Notes under the pieces: model-generated
Told to the model about the DNA's origin: nothing
Databases searched by the model: none
Seen by the model: only the letters and a program-made list of their open reading frames with translations
DNA from: Pseudomonas nitroreducens
Lineage (GTDB): Bacteria > Pseudomonadota > Gammaproteobacteria > Pseudomonadales > Pseudomonadaceae
DNA: 64,000 bases
Reading direction: 5' to 3'
Assembly (NCBI RefSeq): GCF_024170165.1
Contig: NZ_JALJXP010000010.1
Span: 186,001 to 250,000 of the forward strand
Translations under genes and position numbers: made by a program
Part shown: positions 27,313 through 37,300 of the stretch, piece by piece
Layout of the letters: the number at the start of each line of letters is the position of its first letter
Numbering within the stretch: position 1 is the stretch's first letter

Positions 27313-29696
27313 AGCTTCGGATCAAGGAATGTGGAGAAGGAGCCATCGCTGTTATAGCGTATACCCCTACCATCAGGAACTCGAATCTCAAGTCCGCCTC
27401 GACTGAGATTTGTGTACACAGCCTTCGGATCAGTGACTATTTCATCGACAATCCTCTGAGCCACTGAATTTTGATTTTCGATTCCGCCGGTAAGCTTTGG
27501 AAATGTTCCCGTCGCTCTCTGCCCGGATGCGTGTTTTGTCAAGGCTCTAGCAGCCTTAGTTAAACCCTCCTTGTTGATTGGTTCAGCTGCAGCAGCAACA
27601 AGGTCATTAGCAGTACGACCACCGAAATTCTGAAGAGCCGTTGCTGATCCTTTTGCAGCCTCACCCGATTCCTTCCGCAGCCCTGCAGCCACCTTGGCGA
27701 GTGCGGGGCCTGCGCCCATCAAAACAGCTTTTGCCGCCTGCGCCAAGGAGAGTACAGCAACTGCTGTCTCCGCCGTATCGGTGGTATCCAGGCGCTTTTG
27801 CTCGGACTCCGTCGCGCTGAACAGGTCATTTTTCAACTGGTCCGGATCGACCAGGAATTGATCAGTCAGGAACTGATTGACCAGTCTCCGCGCCTCGGGC
27901 GTGACCTTCTCGGCCCCTTCGCCATGCGCTGCCACGGCTTCCAGCGCGGCCATCATGTCCTGTGGCGTAACCTTCTCGGCCCCTGGCGAGCAGAGCTCAG
28001 GTTTCTGCTTGCAGAAGTCCAGAGCCCCATCCACGAAGCTCTTGGCGTGGTCGCGGTGCAAGTCGTGGTTGTACTGCGTGGAGTTCTGCGCCACCCAGGC
28101 ACCGGTCTGGAGTTGGTCCGGGCCGGCATCTTGATTGGACGCGGCAACGGCCAGCAGACCGATCAGCTGTGAGCTGGTGGTCATCAACTGATCGCGCGTA
28201 TCCGGACTCAAGCCGCTGAACGTGCTGTCCAGGCTGGCCACCAGCGCTTCGTTGGCACCGGCCGCCGCCGCGCCGGTAGCGAAGTCGCCACCACTGACCA
28301 CCGAGGCGATGCCGCCCATGAGGGCGTGCATGGCAATGTTCTGTGGGCTACCGGCTGGGGCGCCGATGTTGCCCACCTGGTTGAAGCCTGCCGCTGTAAC
28401 GGTGTTGTAGAGGCTGTTCTTCATCGCATCGTTGAAGCTGCCGCCTTGGTCCAATGCTTTGCTCAGGGCGGCGCTGGTGACGTTCTGCATGCCCTGGTTG
28501 GCGGCAAAGCTACCGACGCCGTCCCAAGTGTTGAGGTTGGCAATGGTTCTGCCGCCCACCACTTGGGTGTTGGTCTCGGCACCGCTCCAGGCGTTGAAGT
28601 ATTCCGCCGTCATGCCGCCAACCAGGCTGGCGATGGCGGCTTGCTTGAGGGTGTCGCCGGTCAGGACTTTGCTCAGGTCGCCCTGGTTGTTGATCAGGTT
28701 GACGGCGGTGGAGCTGGCAAGGCTGCCCGCCGCACCCACGCCCGCGCCGGTGGCAAAAGCACCCGCTCCCGCTCCGCTGAGCGCCCCCGACGCCGCCCAA
28801 CCGCCAATCGCTGCCGCTGCAATGGCTACGGCCAACTGGGTGGCCGGGCCCATCCCGGAGTGGCTGTAGGAGTAGCTGTCGTGCAGCTCCTTCACCGCCC
28901 GCCAATCCACATCACCGCGCGCTTCGGCGTCCTTGAGCCAGGCGAGGTTCGGGTCGGCTTTCACCATCGCGTCGATGGCTTCGCCCACGGACTTTTTATC
29001 GATGTGCTGGTATTCGATATTCAGGCCGTCCACGGCCTTGATGGCGAGGTTGCCTTGGGCGATCAGTTCGCTCTGGCGCAGCGCTTCGTCCGTGCTGCCC
29101 TTGCCTTTGGAGCTGCTCCAGGCCAGGTCGCTGTCGCTTTTGTGGTGGGCCTCCTGGTGCAGGTCCTTCACCGCTTCAAAGGTCACCGCGCCGCCGCTGA
29201 CGATGGCAATGTCACCACCACTGTCGAGCTTGGCCGCCTGGTAGCGCTGGTCGCCTCCGCTGAGGATGGTGATGTCGGAGCCGGCGTGGATTTCGCTGCC
29301 CACGGCGCTGACGTCGGTGACTTCGTCGCGCTGGGTTTCTTTCTTGCCCCAGCTGCCTTTTTCCTTCTTGTCATAAAGGCTGTAGTCGCTGTCGTTGGCG
29401 GCCAGCACTTGGATCTTGTCGCCAGCCACCAGGTAGGCGTCGTGGCCGGCGTTGATCCTGCTGCTGATGAGGCTGAGGTCTTCGCCGGCGGCGATGAGTA
29501 CGTCGCCACCGGCCTTGATCTCGGTGCTCTGCTGACTGACGTGGTCGTCCTGTTTGATGGTGCGGGTGTCGCCCTTCTTGCCGTTGGAGTAGCTGTGCGC
29601 TTCGTCGGCTGCCGAGGCGAGGGTGACGTCGCGCCCGGCGCTGATGGCGATGTCGCGGCCGGCGTCGATACGGCTGGGCGAGCCGGGGTTTGGCAA
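27309..29696 (-). CDS. Orphan CdiA C-terminal toxin module (no secretion domain, no start signal)
   Basis: A 795-codon frame related to the distal part of the full-length CdiA. The first ~200 residues are nearly identical to CdiA (SAGRDVTLASAADEAHSYSN onward). A diverged pretoxin region with Ala/Gly-rich segments follows, then a TQYNHDLHRDHAK segment where CdiA has TAYNAQLHDGAKK, and a different C-terminus. The last ~105 residues (LTKAARALTKHASGQ, DEIVTDPKAV, PDGRGIRYNSDGSF) resemble small RNase-type toxins of the BECR class; the exact family is not certain. The frame opens with TTG and lacks the TPS domain and signal peptide, so it should act only after recombining onto cdiA, or through internal expression. 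Confidence 0.85.
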   Translation of the reverse strand: MPNPGSPSRIDAGRDIAISAGRDVTLASAADEAHSYSNGKKGDTRTIKQDDHVSQQSTEIKAGGDVLIAAGEDLSLISSRINAGHDAYLVAGDKIQVLAANDSDYSLYDKKEKGSWGKKETQRDEVTDVSAVGSEIHAGSDITILSGGDQRYQAAKLDSGGDIAIVSGGAVTFEAVKDLHQEAHHKSDSDLAWSSSKGKGSTDEALRQSELIAQGNLAIKAVDGLNIEYQHIDKKSVGEAIDAMVKADPNLAWLKDAEARGDVDWRAVKELHDSYSYSHSGMGPATQLAVAIAAAAIGGWAASGALSGAGAGAFATGAGVGAAGSLASSTAVNLINNQGDLSKVLTGDTLKQAAIASLVGGMTAEYFNAWSGAETNTQVVGGRTIANLNTWDGVGSFAANQGMQNVTSAALSKALDQGGSFNDAMKNSLYNTVTAAGFNQVGNIGAPAGSPQNIAMHALMGGIASVVSGGDFATGAAAAGANEALVASLDSTFSGLSPDTRDQLMTTSSQLIGLLAVAASNQDAGPDQLQTGAWVAQNSTQYNHDLHRDHAKSFVDGALDFCKQKPELCSPGAEKVTPQDMMAALEAVAAHGEGAEKVTPEARRLVNQFLTDQFLVDPDQLKNDLFSATESEQKRLDTTDTAETAVAVLSLAQAAKAVLMGAGPALAKVAAGLRKESGEAAKGSATALQNFGGRTANDLVAAAAEPINKEGLTKAARALTKHASGQRATGTFPKLTGGIENQNSVAQRIVDEIVTDPKAVYTNLSRGGLEIRVPDGRGIRYNSDGSFSTFLDPKL
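29075..29677. repeat. Direct repeat, copy 1 (orphan module)
   Basis: About 600 bp that are roughly 93% or more identical, where compared, to 33071-33673 inside cdiA, in the same orientation and at a constant offset of 3996 bp. The offset is a multiple of three, so recombination between copies keeps the reading frame. Similarity continues more weakly to about 28840. It ends abruptly near 29677, where the orphan frame meets unrelated DNA. Confidence 0.92.
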
Positions 29697-29745
29697 CGCG
29701 TGCGTTGCCCCGGCGAGCGACCCGCCAGGGATGGCGGGGCCGGGG
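29692..29745. repeat. Hairpin cluster at the orphan-module / IS junction
   Basis: GGCAACGC-GT-GCGTTGCC (29692-29709) is followed by a nested hairpin: CCCCGGC (29708-29714) pairs with GCCGGGG (29739-29745), and inside it CCCGCC (29721-29726) pairs with GGCGGG (29733-29738). The cluster starts within 20 bp of the end of cdiA homology. It may be an IS end, a REP-like element or a recombination scar. The 100 bp after it, to the transposase frame, show nothing more. Confidence 0.55.
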
Positions 29746-29853
29746 GTGCAGTGAGCGACGGAGCCGCGACAGGGATGTCTGCACCGTGCTCCTGCACTTA
29801 TTCAGATCGCGTTGTTAAAGATCGAAAAGACGAAGTTCCGACCTTACTGATAA

Positions 29854-30699
29854 TTCGACAGGGAAAGCCATTCGCTCAACCGCTCCGGCTGGCAACGAGC
29901 GAAATCCGGCACGGCGATTCGCTCGCCGCGCAAACCCAATTGGGTTGTCGAGGAACTGATTCAGCTCAAAGCACTGATGCCAACGGCAGGCTGCCGACGT
30001 GTCACCGATACCTTCAACCGGCTGCATGCCCGGCGGCGACAAATGACGGTGAGCAAGTCGTTCGTTGCCTACACCCTAAGCCGCGAGCGGTACGCGGTGG
30101 CGTGTCAGCGACGAGCCTTGCGGCGGCGAACTCCGTACTCACCTGTGCGGAATGCCGTATGTGCGTTGGACATGACGGGGAAGCAGGACGTCCATGGACA
30201 GCAACACAGCATCTTCGGCCTGATCGATCACGGCACGCGCCGACTTCTGCGACTGGAGTGCCTGGCCAACAAGAACGCCTGGACGCTGTTGGGGCATTTG
30301 TTTCTGGCAGTCGGTCGATACGGAAAACCTCACGCCCTGCGCACGGACAATGAGCGGTTTTTTACCGGTCGGATTTTCACTGGAGCACTGCGTCTAGCAG
30401 GCATTCGCCGCCAGCGCACGGACATCGGTTGTCCATGGCAGAACGGACGCATTGAAAGACTGTTCGGCACGCTGAAAGCAAAGCTCGATCGATGGCGTGT
30501 GCTGGACGGTGAACAATTGCGGGTAGCTCTGCGGGAATTCGACGTTTGGTACAACCGCGTGTGGCCGCACCAGAACTTAGGTGGACGGACACCATGGGAG
30601 GTTTGGTGCGGGATCGATCCGTACCGACGTGTAGTGAAACGCGTGGAATGGTTCGAAGCCTGGGACGGATTGCTTTGCGGCTTTTACCTGGACGGGTAG
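29854..30699 (+). mobile_element. IS transposase with integrase (rve, DDE) core, N-terminus unclear
   Basis: The frame is open from 29854 (after two stops at 29848-29853) but the first ATG is at 29977, giving 240 residues. Upstream codons still read like the family (SPRKPNWVVEELIQLKAL), so the gene may be 5'-truncated or use a non-standard start. The catalytic core is visible: Asp in CALDMTGKQD, Asp in ALRTDNERFF and Glu in WQNGRIERLFGTLK, the D-D-35-E layout of rve transposases in IS481/IS3-type elements. It sits between the first immunity gene and the orphan toxin module, opposite in strand to them. No terminal repeats or target duplication were identified. Confidence 0.8.
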
Positions 30700-31005
30700 G
30701 TGCCAAGGGATTTGCGTACGGGGAAATCGTCTGTCCACGGAACAGAGGAATTCAGCTGCGCGAGTGACGGGGAAACGATAGAAATCGGGAAATTTTTAGC
30801 GGTGGATCAGTAGAAAACCCGACGAGCGAAGCGTCGGCGAGGCGGAAGGTCGAATGAAACACTCGAAATTCCACCCCGCCGCAAGGCGGGGAAAGTCGTT
30901 TGGACACTTGGACGGGACACCCAGCGAGCAATAACAACACCCTAAGCCAAACGTGCATTAATTTATCAGGGAAAATATATCCATTCAAACCCACCCCCTT
31001 TGCCC
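30700..31005. other. Non-coding stretch after the IS transposase
   Basis: It holds two hairpins: CCGACG / CGTCGG (30819-30837) and CCCCGCC-GCAA-GGCGGGG (30874-30891). The latter is a stable GCAA-loop stem. It is probably the right-hand part of the IS, ending before the AT-rich immunity gene. The 80-codon minus-strand frame at 30752-30994 has no start signal or conserved sequence and is not called. Confidence 0.5.
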
Positions 31006-31317
31006 TTATGCAATGAAAAAGGCCGTGAAATACAAAAACAAACTCAAAGAAAATATCATCATCCTTACGAACTGAACTCCAGTATCCCCCTCACAAAAAG
31101 CACCGAATCCGGCTATAAAGAGCCGCATATCAAACAAGAAAGCAGCGACATTCATTAAACAGAGAATTTGAAACCCTCCCCAGCCCCACACACCATTTTC
31201 ATCATACTTAGCTAATAAACGTGCAATCACCCCTAAAAACAAAAAAACAAGAAAAGAGCATCTTATCCAAACGGAAACATATCTACTTGGAAAGAGCAGA
31301 TCATCTTTGCGAATCAC
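31006..31317 (-). CDS. cdiI: CdiI-type immunity protein, membrane-embedded
   Basis: A 103-residue protein with three hydrophobic segments (about 18-36, 47-70 and 86-102). It starts with GTG at 31317, overlapping the cdiA stop by 4 nt (GTGA), which couples its translation to the toxin. It is AT-rich. Integral-membrane immunity proteins are typical of CDI toxins that act on the inner membrane, so the CdiA tip here probably forms pores or dissipates the proton-motive force. A distant homologue is encoded at 26162-26473. Identity as the cognate immunity protein is inferred from position, size and overlap. Confidence 0.82.
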   Translation of the reverse strand: MIRKDDLLFPSRYVSVWIRCSFLVFLFLGVIARLLAKYDENGVWGWGGFQILCLMNVAAFLFDMRLFIAGFGAFCEGDTGVQFVRMMIFSLSLFLYFTAFFIA

Positions 31318-34300
31318 TTCAATTCTCCCGCACGCTCTTTAATTGCATTTTTCAAGTCGAAAACTGTTATTCCTGCGGCAGCCCTATTACCGGCGGCCTC
31401 ACCGAGTGCTTTCACTAATCCGTAATTTATCAAATAATCTTCAAAGACATTTTGTCCGCCGGACTTCAGATCACCCGAATAATACCCCCCGCCTACTGTT
31501 GCAGCATACCCGAACAGAGAAAGAGTTGCAGCCGACACACCTGTTGGAGTGGCAATTATTCCTGCCGAAAATATTTTTCCTAGTGCATTCATATCTTCTA
31601 AATTCTTTGCTCGCAAATACAAGTCTGTACTTGCATTGCCTACATCTATACCAGCCCCATAAATCAAGCAATAAGCATCAGCGCAACTATTATACTGCGG
31701 GTAATAAACTCTATCTCCAACAAGGCTTCCAAGCGTATATCGACCATCCGAATCAACTACACTACCAGTCAGCCAATCTCTCTGCTCTGACTCAACCCCA
31801 ACACCCAGCCCGCTATTAGGGAATATCTTCGAAAACCCAGTCTCTGCCTCACTGGTCCAGTTGTACCCCGCAGCGTTTTCCTTGATGTAGGCAATGACCT
31901 CCGGATCAGCCTTTTCAAAGGTCTGGACATACAATCCGCTATTACCCAACGGTATCCAGTTGCCAGCCGGGTCGTAGATTCCCGGCAGCGCTACGACCAT
32001 ATCCGTCGCAGGCGTTCTACCATCGTCGGTAGAGGCAATGCGCAGGGCCGCTTCAATCTGCTCGGCGGTAAAGCGGCCGTCGCTTTCCTCGGCCAAAGCG
32101 GCGGCCAGCTTCTTCGCGCCATCGTGCAACTGGGCGTTGTAGGCCGTGCCACTCTTGGCAATCTCGGCCCCCAGGTTGACGTCGCCATTCACCGCCATCG
32201 CGGCCATCACGCCGGCGATTTGCGAGCCCATCAGTTCGAGGTTCTGGTCGCCGCCGACCATCTGGCTGAGCAGCTTGATCATCGCTTCGTTGGCGCCCGC
32301 CGCTGCTGCACCGGTCTTGAAGTCGCCGCCGGCGGCTTCGGCCAGCAGCCCGCCCATCAGGGCGTGGGCCATGACTTTCTGCGGGCTGCCGTCCGGGTAG
32401 TTGACCGCGTCGCCGATGAAGTTGAAGCCCACGGCCATGCCGATGTTCCGCGCCTGGCCGGCCATGGCGTCACCGAGGTTGTCGGCGTAGCTGCCGCCAA
32501 AGGCGGCCTGCTGCATGACCGACTGGACCATGCCCTGGGCAATGCTGTAGGCGGCAAAGCCGCCGATGCCTTCTGCTGTGCTGAGGTCGAAGCCTCGGGT
32601 GATGTCGTTGACGTTGTCGTGGGTAGCGCTGAAGTACTCGTTCAGTTGCGGCGTGACTACGTAGGCCGTGGCGGCCGCGATGGCGTAGCTCTTGAGTGCA
32701 TCGGCACTGGCAGCCTGTTGTAGCCCCTGGCCGATATCGCCACCGTTGTTGATGGTGCCCACCGCGAGGTTGCTGGCCATCGGGCCGTAGACCGGGCCGA
32801 GGTACGCGGCCGCGACGATGGCGATGATCAGCGACGGCCCAGCGCCCAGGCTGGAACTGCTGTGGGAGTACGAGTCGTGAAGCTCCTGCACGAGGCGCCA
32901 GTCGACGTCGCCACGGGCTTCGGCGTCCTTCAGCCAGGCCAGTTGCGGGTCGGCCTTGGTCATGGCGTCGATGGCCTGACTGACGTTCTGCTGGCCGATC
33001 TGTTTCACATCGATGTGCAGGCCGTCGACCGCGTGGATGACCAGCTCGCCCTGCGCAGTGAGCTGGCTCTGGCGCAGCGTTTCGTCCGTGCTGCCTTTGC
33101 CTTTGGAGCTGCTCCAGGCCAGGTCGCTGTCGCTCTTGTGGTGGGCTTCCTGGTGCAGGTCCTTCACCGCTTCAAAGGTCACCGCGCCGCCACTGACGAT
33201 GGCGATATCCCCACCGCTATCAAGCTTGGCAGCCTGGTAGGTCTGGTCGCCGCCGCTGAGTAGGGTGATGTCGGAGCCGGCGTGGATTTCGCTGCCCACG
33301 GCGCTGACGTCGGTGACTTCGTCGCGTTGGGTTTCTTTCTTGCCCCAGCTGCCTTTTTCCTTTTTGTCGTAGAGGCTGTAGTCGCTGTCGTTGGCGGCCA
33401 GTACTTGGATCTTGTCGCCGGCCACCAGGTAGGCTTCGTTGCCGGCGCTGACCTTGCTGCTGATGAGGGTGATGTCCTCGTTGGCGGCAATGAGTACGTC
33501 GCCACCGGCGTTGACGGTGGTGGACTGTTGCTGGACGTGGTCGTCCTGTTTGATGGTGCGGGTGTCGCCCTTCTTGCCGTTGGAGTAGCTGTGCGCTTCG
33601 TCGGCTGCCGAGGCGAGGGTGACGTCGCGCCCGGCGTTGATGGCGATGTCGCGGCCGGCGTCGATACGGCTGGCGATGCTGGTGACGTCGCGCCCGGCTT
33701 CGAGTTGCAGGTCGCGCCCGGCGCTCAGTTCGGAGCCGTATTGGGTGACGCTGGATTCGCTGCCCTTGGCCCGGCGCCGCTGGTAGTCAAAGCTGTCGAC
33801 TTCGGTCTGGCTGCCGATGAGCAGGTCCCGGCCTGCACTGAGGCTGGCGTCGGTGCCGGCCTCGATGCGGCTGCCGATGGTCTGGATATCGCGCCCGGCG
33901 ACAATCTGGAGGCTGCCGGCGGCTTCGATGCGTGAGGCCTGGCTGACGAGGTCGTCGCGCAGGCGGTCGGTGCCGCTGGTGACGTCGTGGGTGCTGACGG
34001 TGCGGGCGTTGATGACGTCGCCGGTCAGGGCTGTGAGGGTGACGTCACGTCCGTTGATGACGCCGCCGTTGGTGTTGCGCAGGTTGTCCAGGGCAAGCAG
34101 GTCGAGGCGTTTGCTGGCTTCGATGCGGCCGCTGTTGTCGAGGTTGACGGCGGTGGCGGCGAGGTCGTTGCTGGCACGCAGGGTGCCTTGGTTGACCAGC
34201 TCGCCACCGCTGATCAATGTCAGGTCACGGCCCTGGATCAACGCGCCGTCGCTGGCCAGGCGCTGGTGGGCGTTGGCCAGGTAGAGCACCGGGGCCAGGA

Positions 34301-37300
34301 CTTTTTCGCCGTTCACGTCGATTTCTTCGAGCCAGACGATGTCGTGGGTCAGCGCGGCGACCTGGTCGGCGGAGAGGCCTACGCCCAGGCTCAGGCCAAC
34401 CCTGGCCTTGTAGGCGATGGCGTTGTCCATGAGGTACTTGAAGAGCTGGTCCGCCTCACCCCACCCCGCCAGGGTGTTCTGCCCGGTGCGGTTGTACAGG
34501 GCCTGCTGCACCAGGCGTTGTTCGTAGAGGCCGTCGCCCAGGCGTTTCTGGGCCTTGTCCGGGTCGTAGCCGAGCAGGCCGAGGAGGTAGTCGGAGCTGA
34601 GGAAGCTCTTGAGGCTGGTGAGCTCGGGGTTGGTTTCGATGAGGTATTTGTGGCTGTTGTCGGGGCGCGCGGTGCTGGGGACGCCCTGGACCTGGGCGAC
34701 GTTCCAGGAGGGTGCGCTGGCGCTGTCCGGGGCCTGGGGGCCGCCGTCGAGGTGGACGGCTTCGGCGCTGTCACGGGCGCCGCCGGTGCGCTGGGCGCCG
34801 CCGCTGATACCGGTGCTGTTCCACTGCAGGTCGTCGGCGCGGCCGCCGGCGCCATCGAGGCTGCGCTCGCGCTGGGTGAGCTGGATGGTCTGGCCGCTGA
34901 AGCTGTAGCTGCCGCCGGCTTCGATGGTCTGCGCGCCGCTCTGGGTGCCTTCCTGGCCACTGAGACGGAACAGGCCGTTGCTCCCCTGGGGAAGGCTGAA
35001 GCTGGGTTGGCTCACGGGGTCGATGCGCTGTTCGGCCAGGCCTGCGGGCAAGGGTTGAGCCAGGGTGGGCGCAATGGACAGGCGCTCCACCGGCTCGACG
35101 GTGCCCCCAGCGGTCACCTGGCCGGCACCGGAGTCGTTCTGGTAGGCGGAGATGACGCTGTTGTTGAGGTGCTGGCTGGCGTCGATGCGGACGTCGCCGC
35201 CGGCCTGGATGGTGGCGGAGGCGATGGGTGTGCCGGTGATGTCGACGCTGTAGCGGATCAGCTTCTGGAAGCTGTTGGGCCCGGGGTAGCCGCCGGCTTC
35301 GAGGACTTCCAGCACGCTCAGGGCGCCCGGTTGGTAGTCCGGGGAGCTGGGGTCGTTGTAGCGATTGAAGGCGTCGCGGGCGGCGACGAAGTTTTTGTAT
35401 TCGAGGGTGCGGCGAGTGTAGTAGTGGCCGTCGAAGTGGTTCTCGACGCCACCCCCTGCGCCGACGTTGTCGAGGGTGTCGGCGTTCACCGCGATATCGC
35501 TGGCAGCCCAGATGGCGCTGAAGCGGTTGGTGAACTGGCTGCCACTGAAGCTGAGGCTGCCGCCCGAGCGCAGGTAGGCGCTGGCGGAGTCGGCGGTGAG
35601 GATGTCTTCGAAGGTTTCGACGGTGTAGAAGTCGAGCTCGCAACCATTGCCGGCGCAGCGGTCGTCGCGGCGGAATTCGACATGGCCGGAGATGCGCTGC
35701 CGCTCGACTTCGAGGATGTCCTTGCGATTGAGCAGGACGCTGCTGTGCAGGCTCATGTCGCCCAGGCTTTCCAGTGTGCCGGAGATGTTTTCCAGGGTGC
35801 CGGTCCAGGCGCCGGCGTCATTCGCTGCAAGGTCCAGACGGCCCAGGCTGTAGATGTCGGCATAGCGGTTGGTCAGCCCGCCGCTGACGCGCAGGGTCAT
35901 GTCGTCGCCGCTGAAGAGCAGCGCGCCATTGCTTTCGCCGTCGTTGAGCAGGTCGCCGGTGTTGATCCGCAACTGGCCGGCGCTGCCGAGGGTGCCGTGG
36001 TTGTTCAGCGTGCCGCTGTTGGCGGTGAGGCTGCCGGCGGCGGTGACGCGGCCGTGGTTGCTCAAGGTGCCGGCGCCGAGGGTGACGTTTTGCCCACCGG
36101 TGACGCTGGCGCCCTGGCTGATGTCGAGCTGGCTGGCGGAGAGGTTGAGGTCGCCCAGGCTGCTGACGCGGCCGGCGCCGCTGTAGGTGCCGGTCAGTTG
36201 GAGGTCGAGGCTGCCGTCACTGGCGAGCAGGCCGTCGTTGCTCCAGTTGCCGCCGCGCCCGGTCAGGGCCTGGCTGGCAAGCAGCTGGCCGCTGGCGGTC
36301 TGGCTGAACTGGCCGATGTCGAGGTTGAGCCAGCCGGCCTGCAGGACGCTGCTGTTGCTCCAGCGCTCGGCGGTGATGTCGAGGCGGCCGGTGGTGATGA
36401 AGTGGCCGCCGGCCTGGGTGATCTGCCCGGCGCTGACGCCAAACTGGCCGGTGCCGACGTGCAGGAAAGTGCCGCCGTCGTTGGCGAGCCCGCCGAGGTT
36501 CAGAGCGAGGTCGGTGTTGGCGGTTTCCAGGCGACCGTTGGTGTTGTCGAGGTAGCCGGTGGTGAGCGTCGTGGCGCCGCTTTGGCCGAGGGCGCGCAGG
36601 CGGCCGTTCTGGTTGCGGAGGGAGGCGGTGTTGAGGTCCAGGGTGCCGCTGCTTTCGATCAGGCCGCTTCGGTTGTCCAGGGCGTTGCGCAGGCTGAAGT
36701 CGATGCTCATGGCGCCGATCTGGCCGCCCTGGTTGTCGAGGTTGTCGCCGTTGAGCACGAGGGTCTGCGCGGCATAGAGGCCGCCGCCCTGGTTGTCGAG
36801 GGTGGCGGTGCTGAGGCGGTGGTCGCCGCTGACTGCGGAGAGGTGGCCGCTACGGTTGTCGAGGCCGCTGGTGGCGGTGATGTCGAGGCTGTGCGCCTGG
36901 GTGATGCCGGCGTTGTTGCTGAACCCGCCAGTGATCAGTTTGAGCGCGCCTGTGAGGCTGGCGAGGATGCCGCCGGCACTGTTGTCGAGGCTGGCGCTGT
37001 GGAGGTCGAGGTTACCGCTCTGGCTGAGCAGGCGGCCGTTCTGGTTGCTGATGGCGCCTTGGGTTTCAAGGGTGATGTTGCCCTGCCCTTGCAGGGTGCC
37101 GCCGCTGTTGCTGACGCTGGCGGCGCTGATGGCGAGGCTGCCGGCCTTGCTGAACAGCAGGCCGTCCTGGTCGTTGAGCAGGTCGCCGCGCAGTACGAGG
37201 GACAGGTCGCCCAGCGCCGCGAGAGTGCCGGCGGCGCGGTTGTCGAAGTGGCCGGCCAGGAGTTGGAGCAGGCCCTGGCTGGCGATCTGGCCTGCCTGGT

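Noticed and set aside
30752..30994. 80-codon minus-strand frame beside the IS
   Set aside because: It has no Shine-Dalgarno and no family, and lies over the hairpins at the IS end.
31314..33000. VENN-type toxin boundary in CdiA
   Set aside because: No VENN motif is present; only a TAYNAQLH / TQYNHDLH segment shared with the orphan module could mark the boundary.
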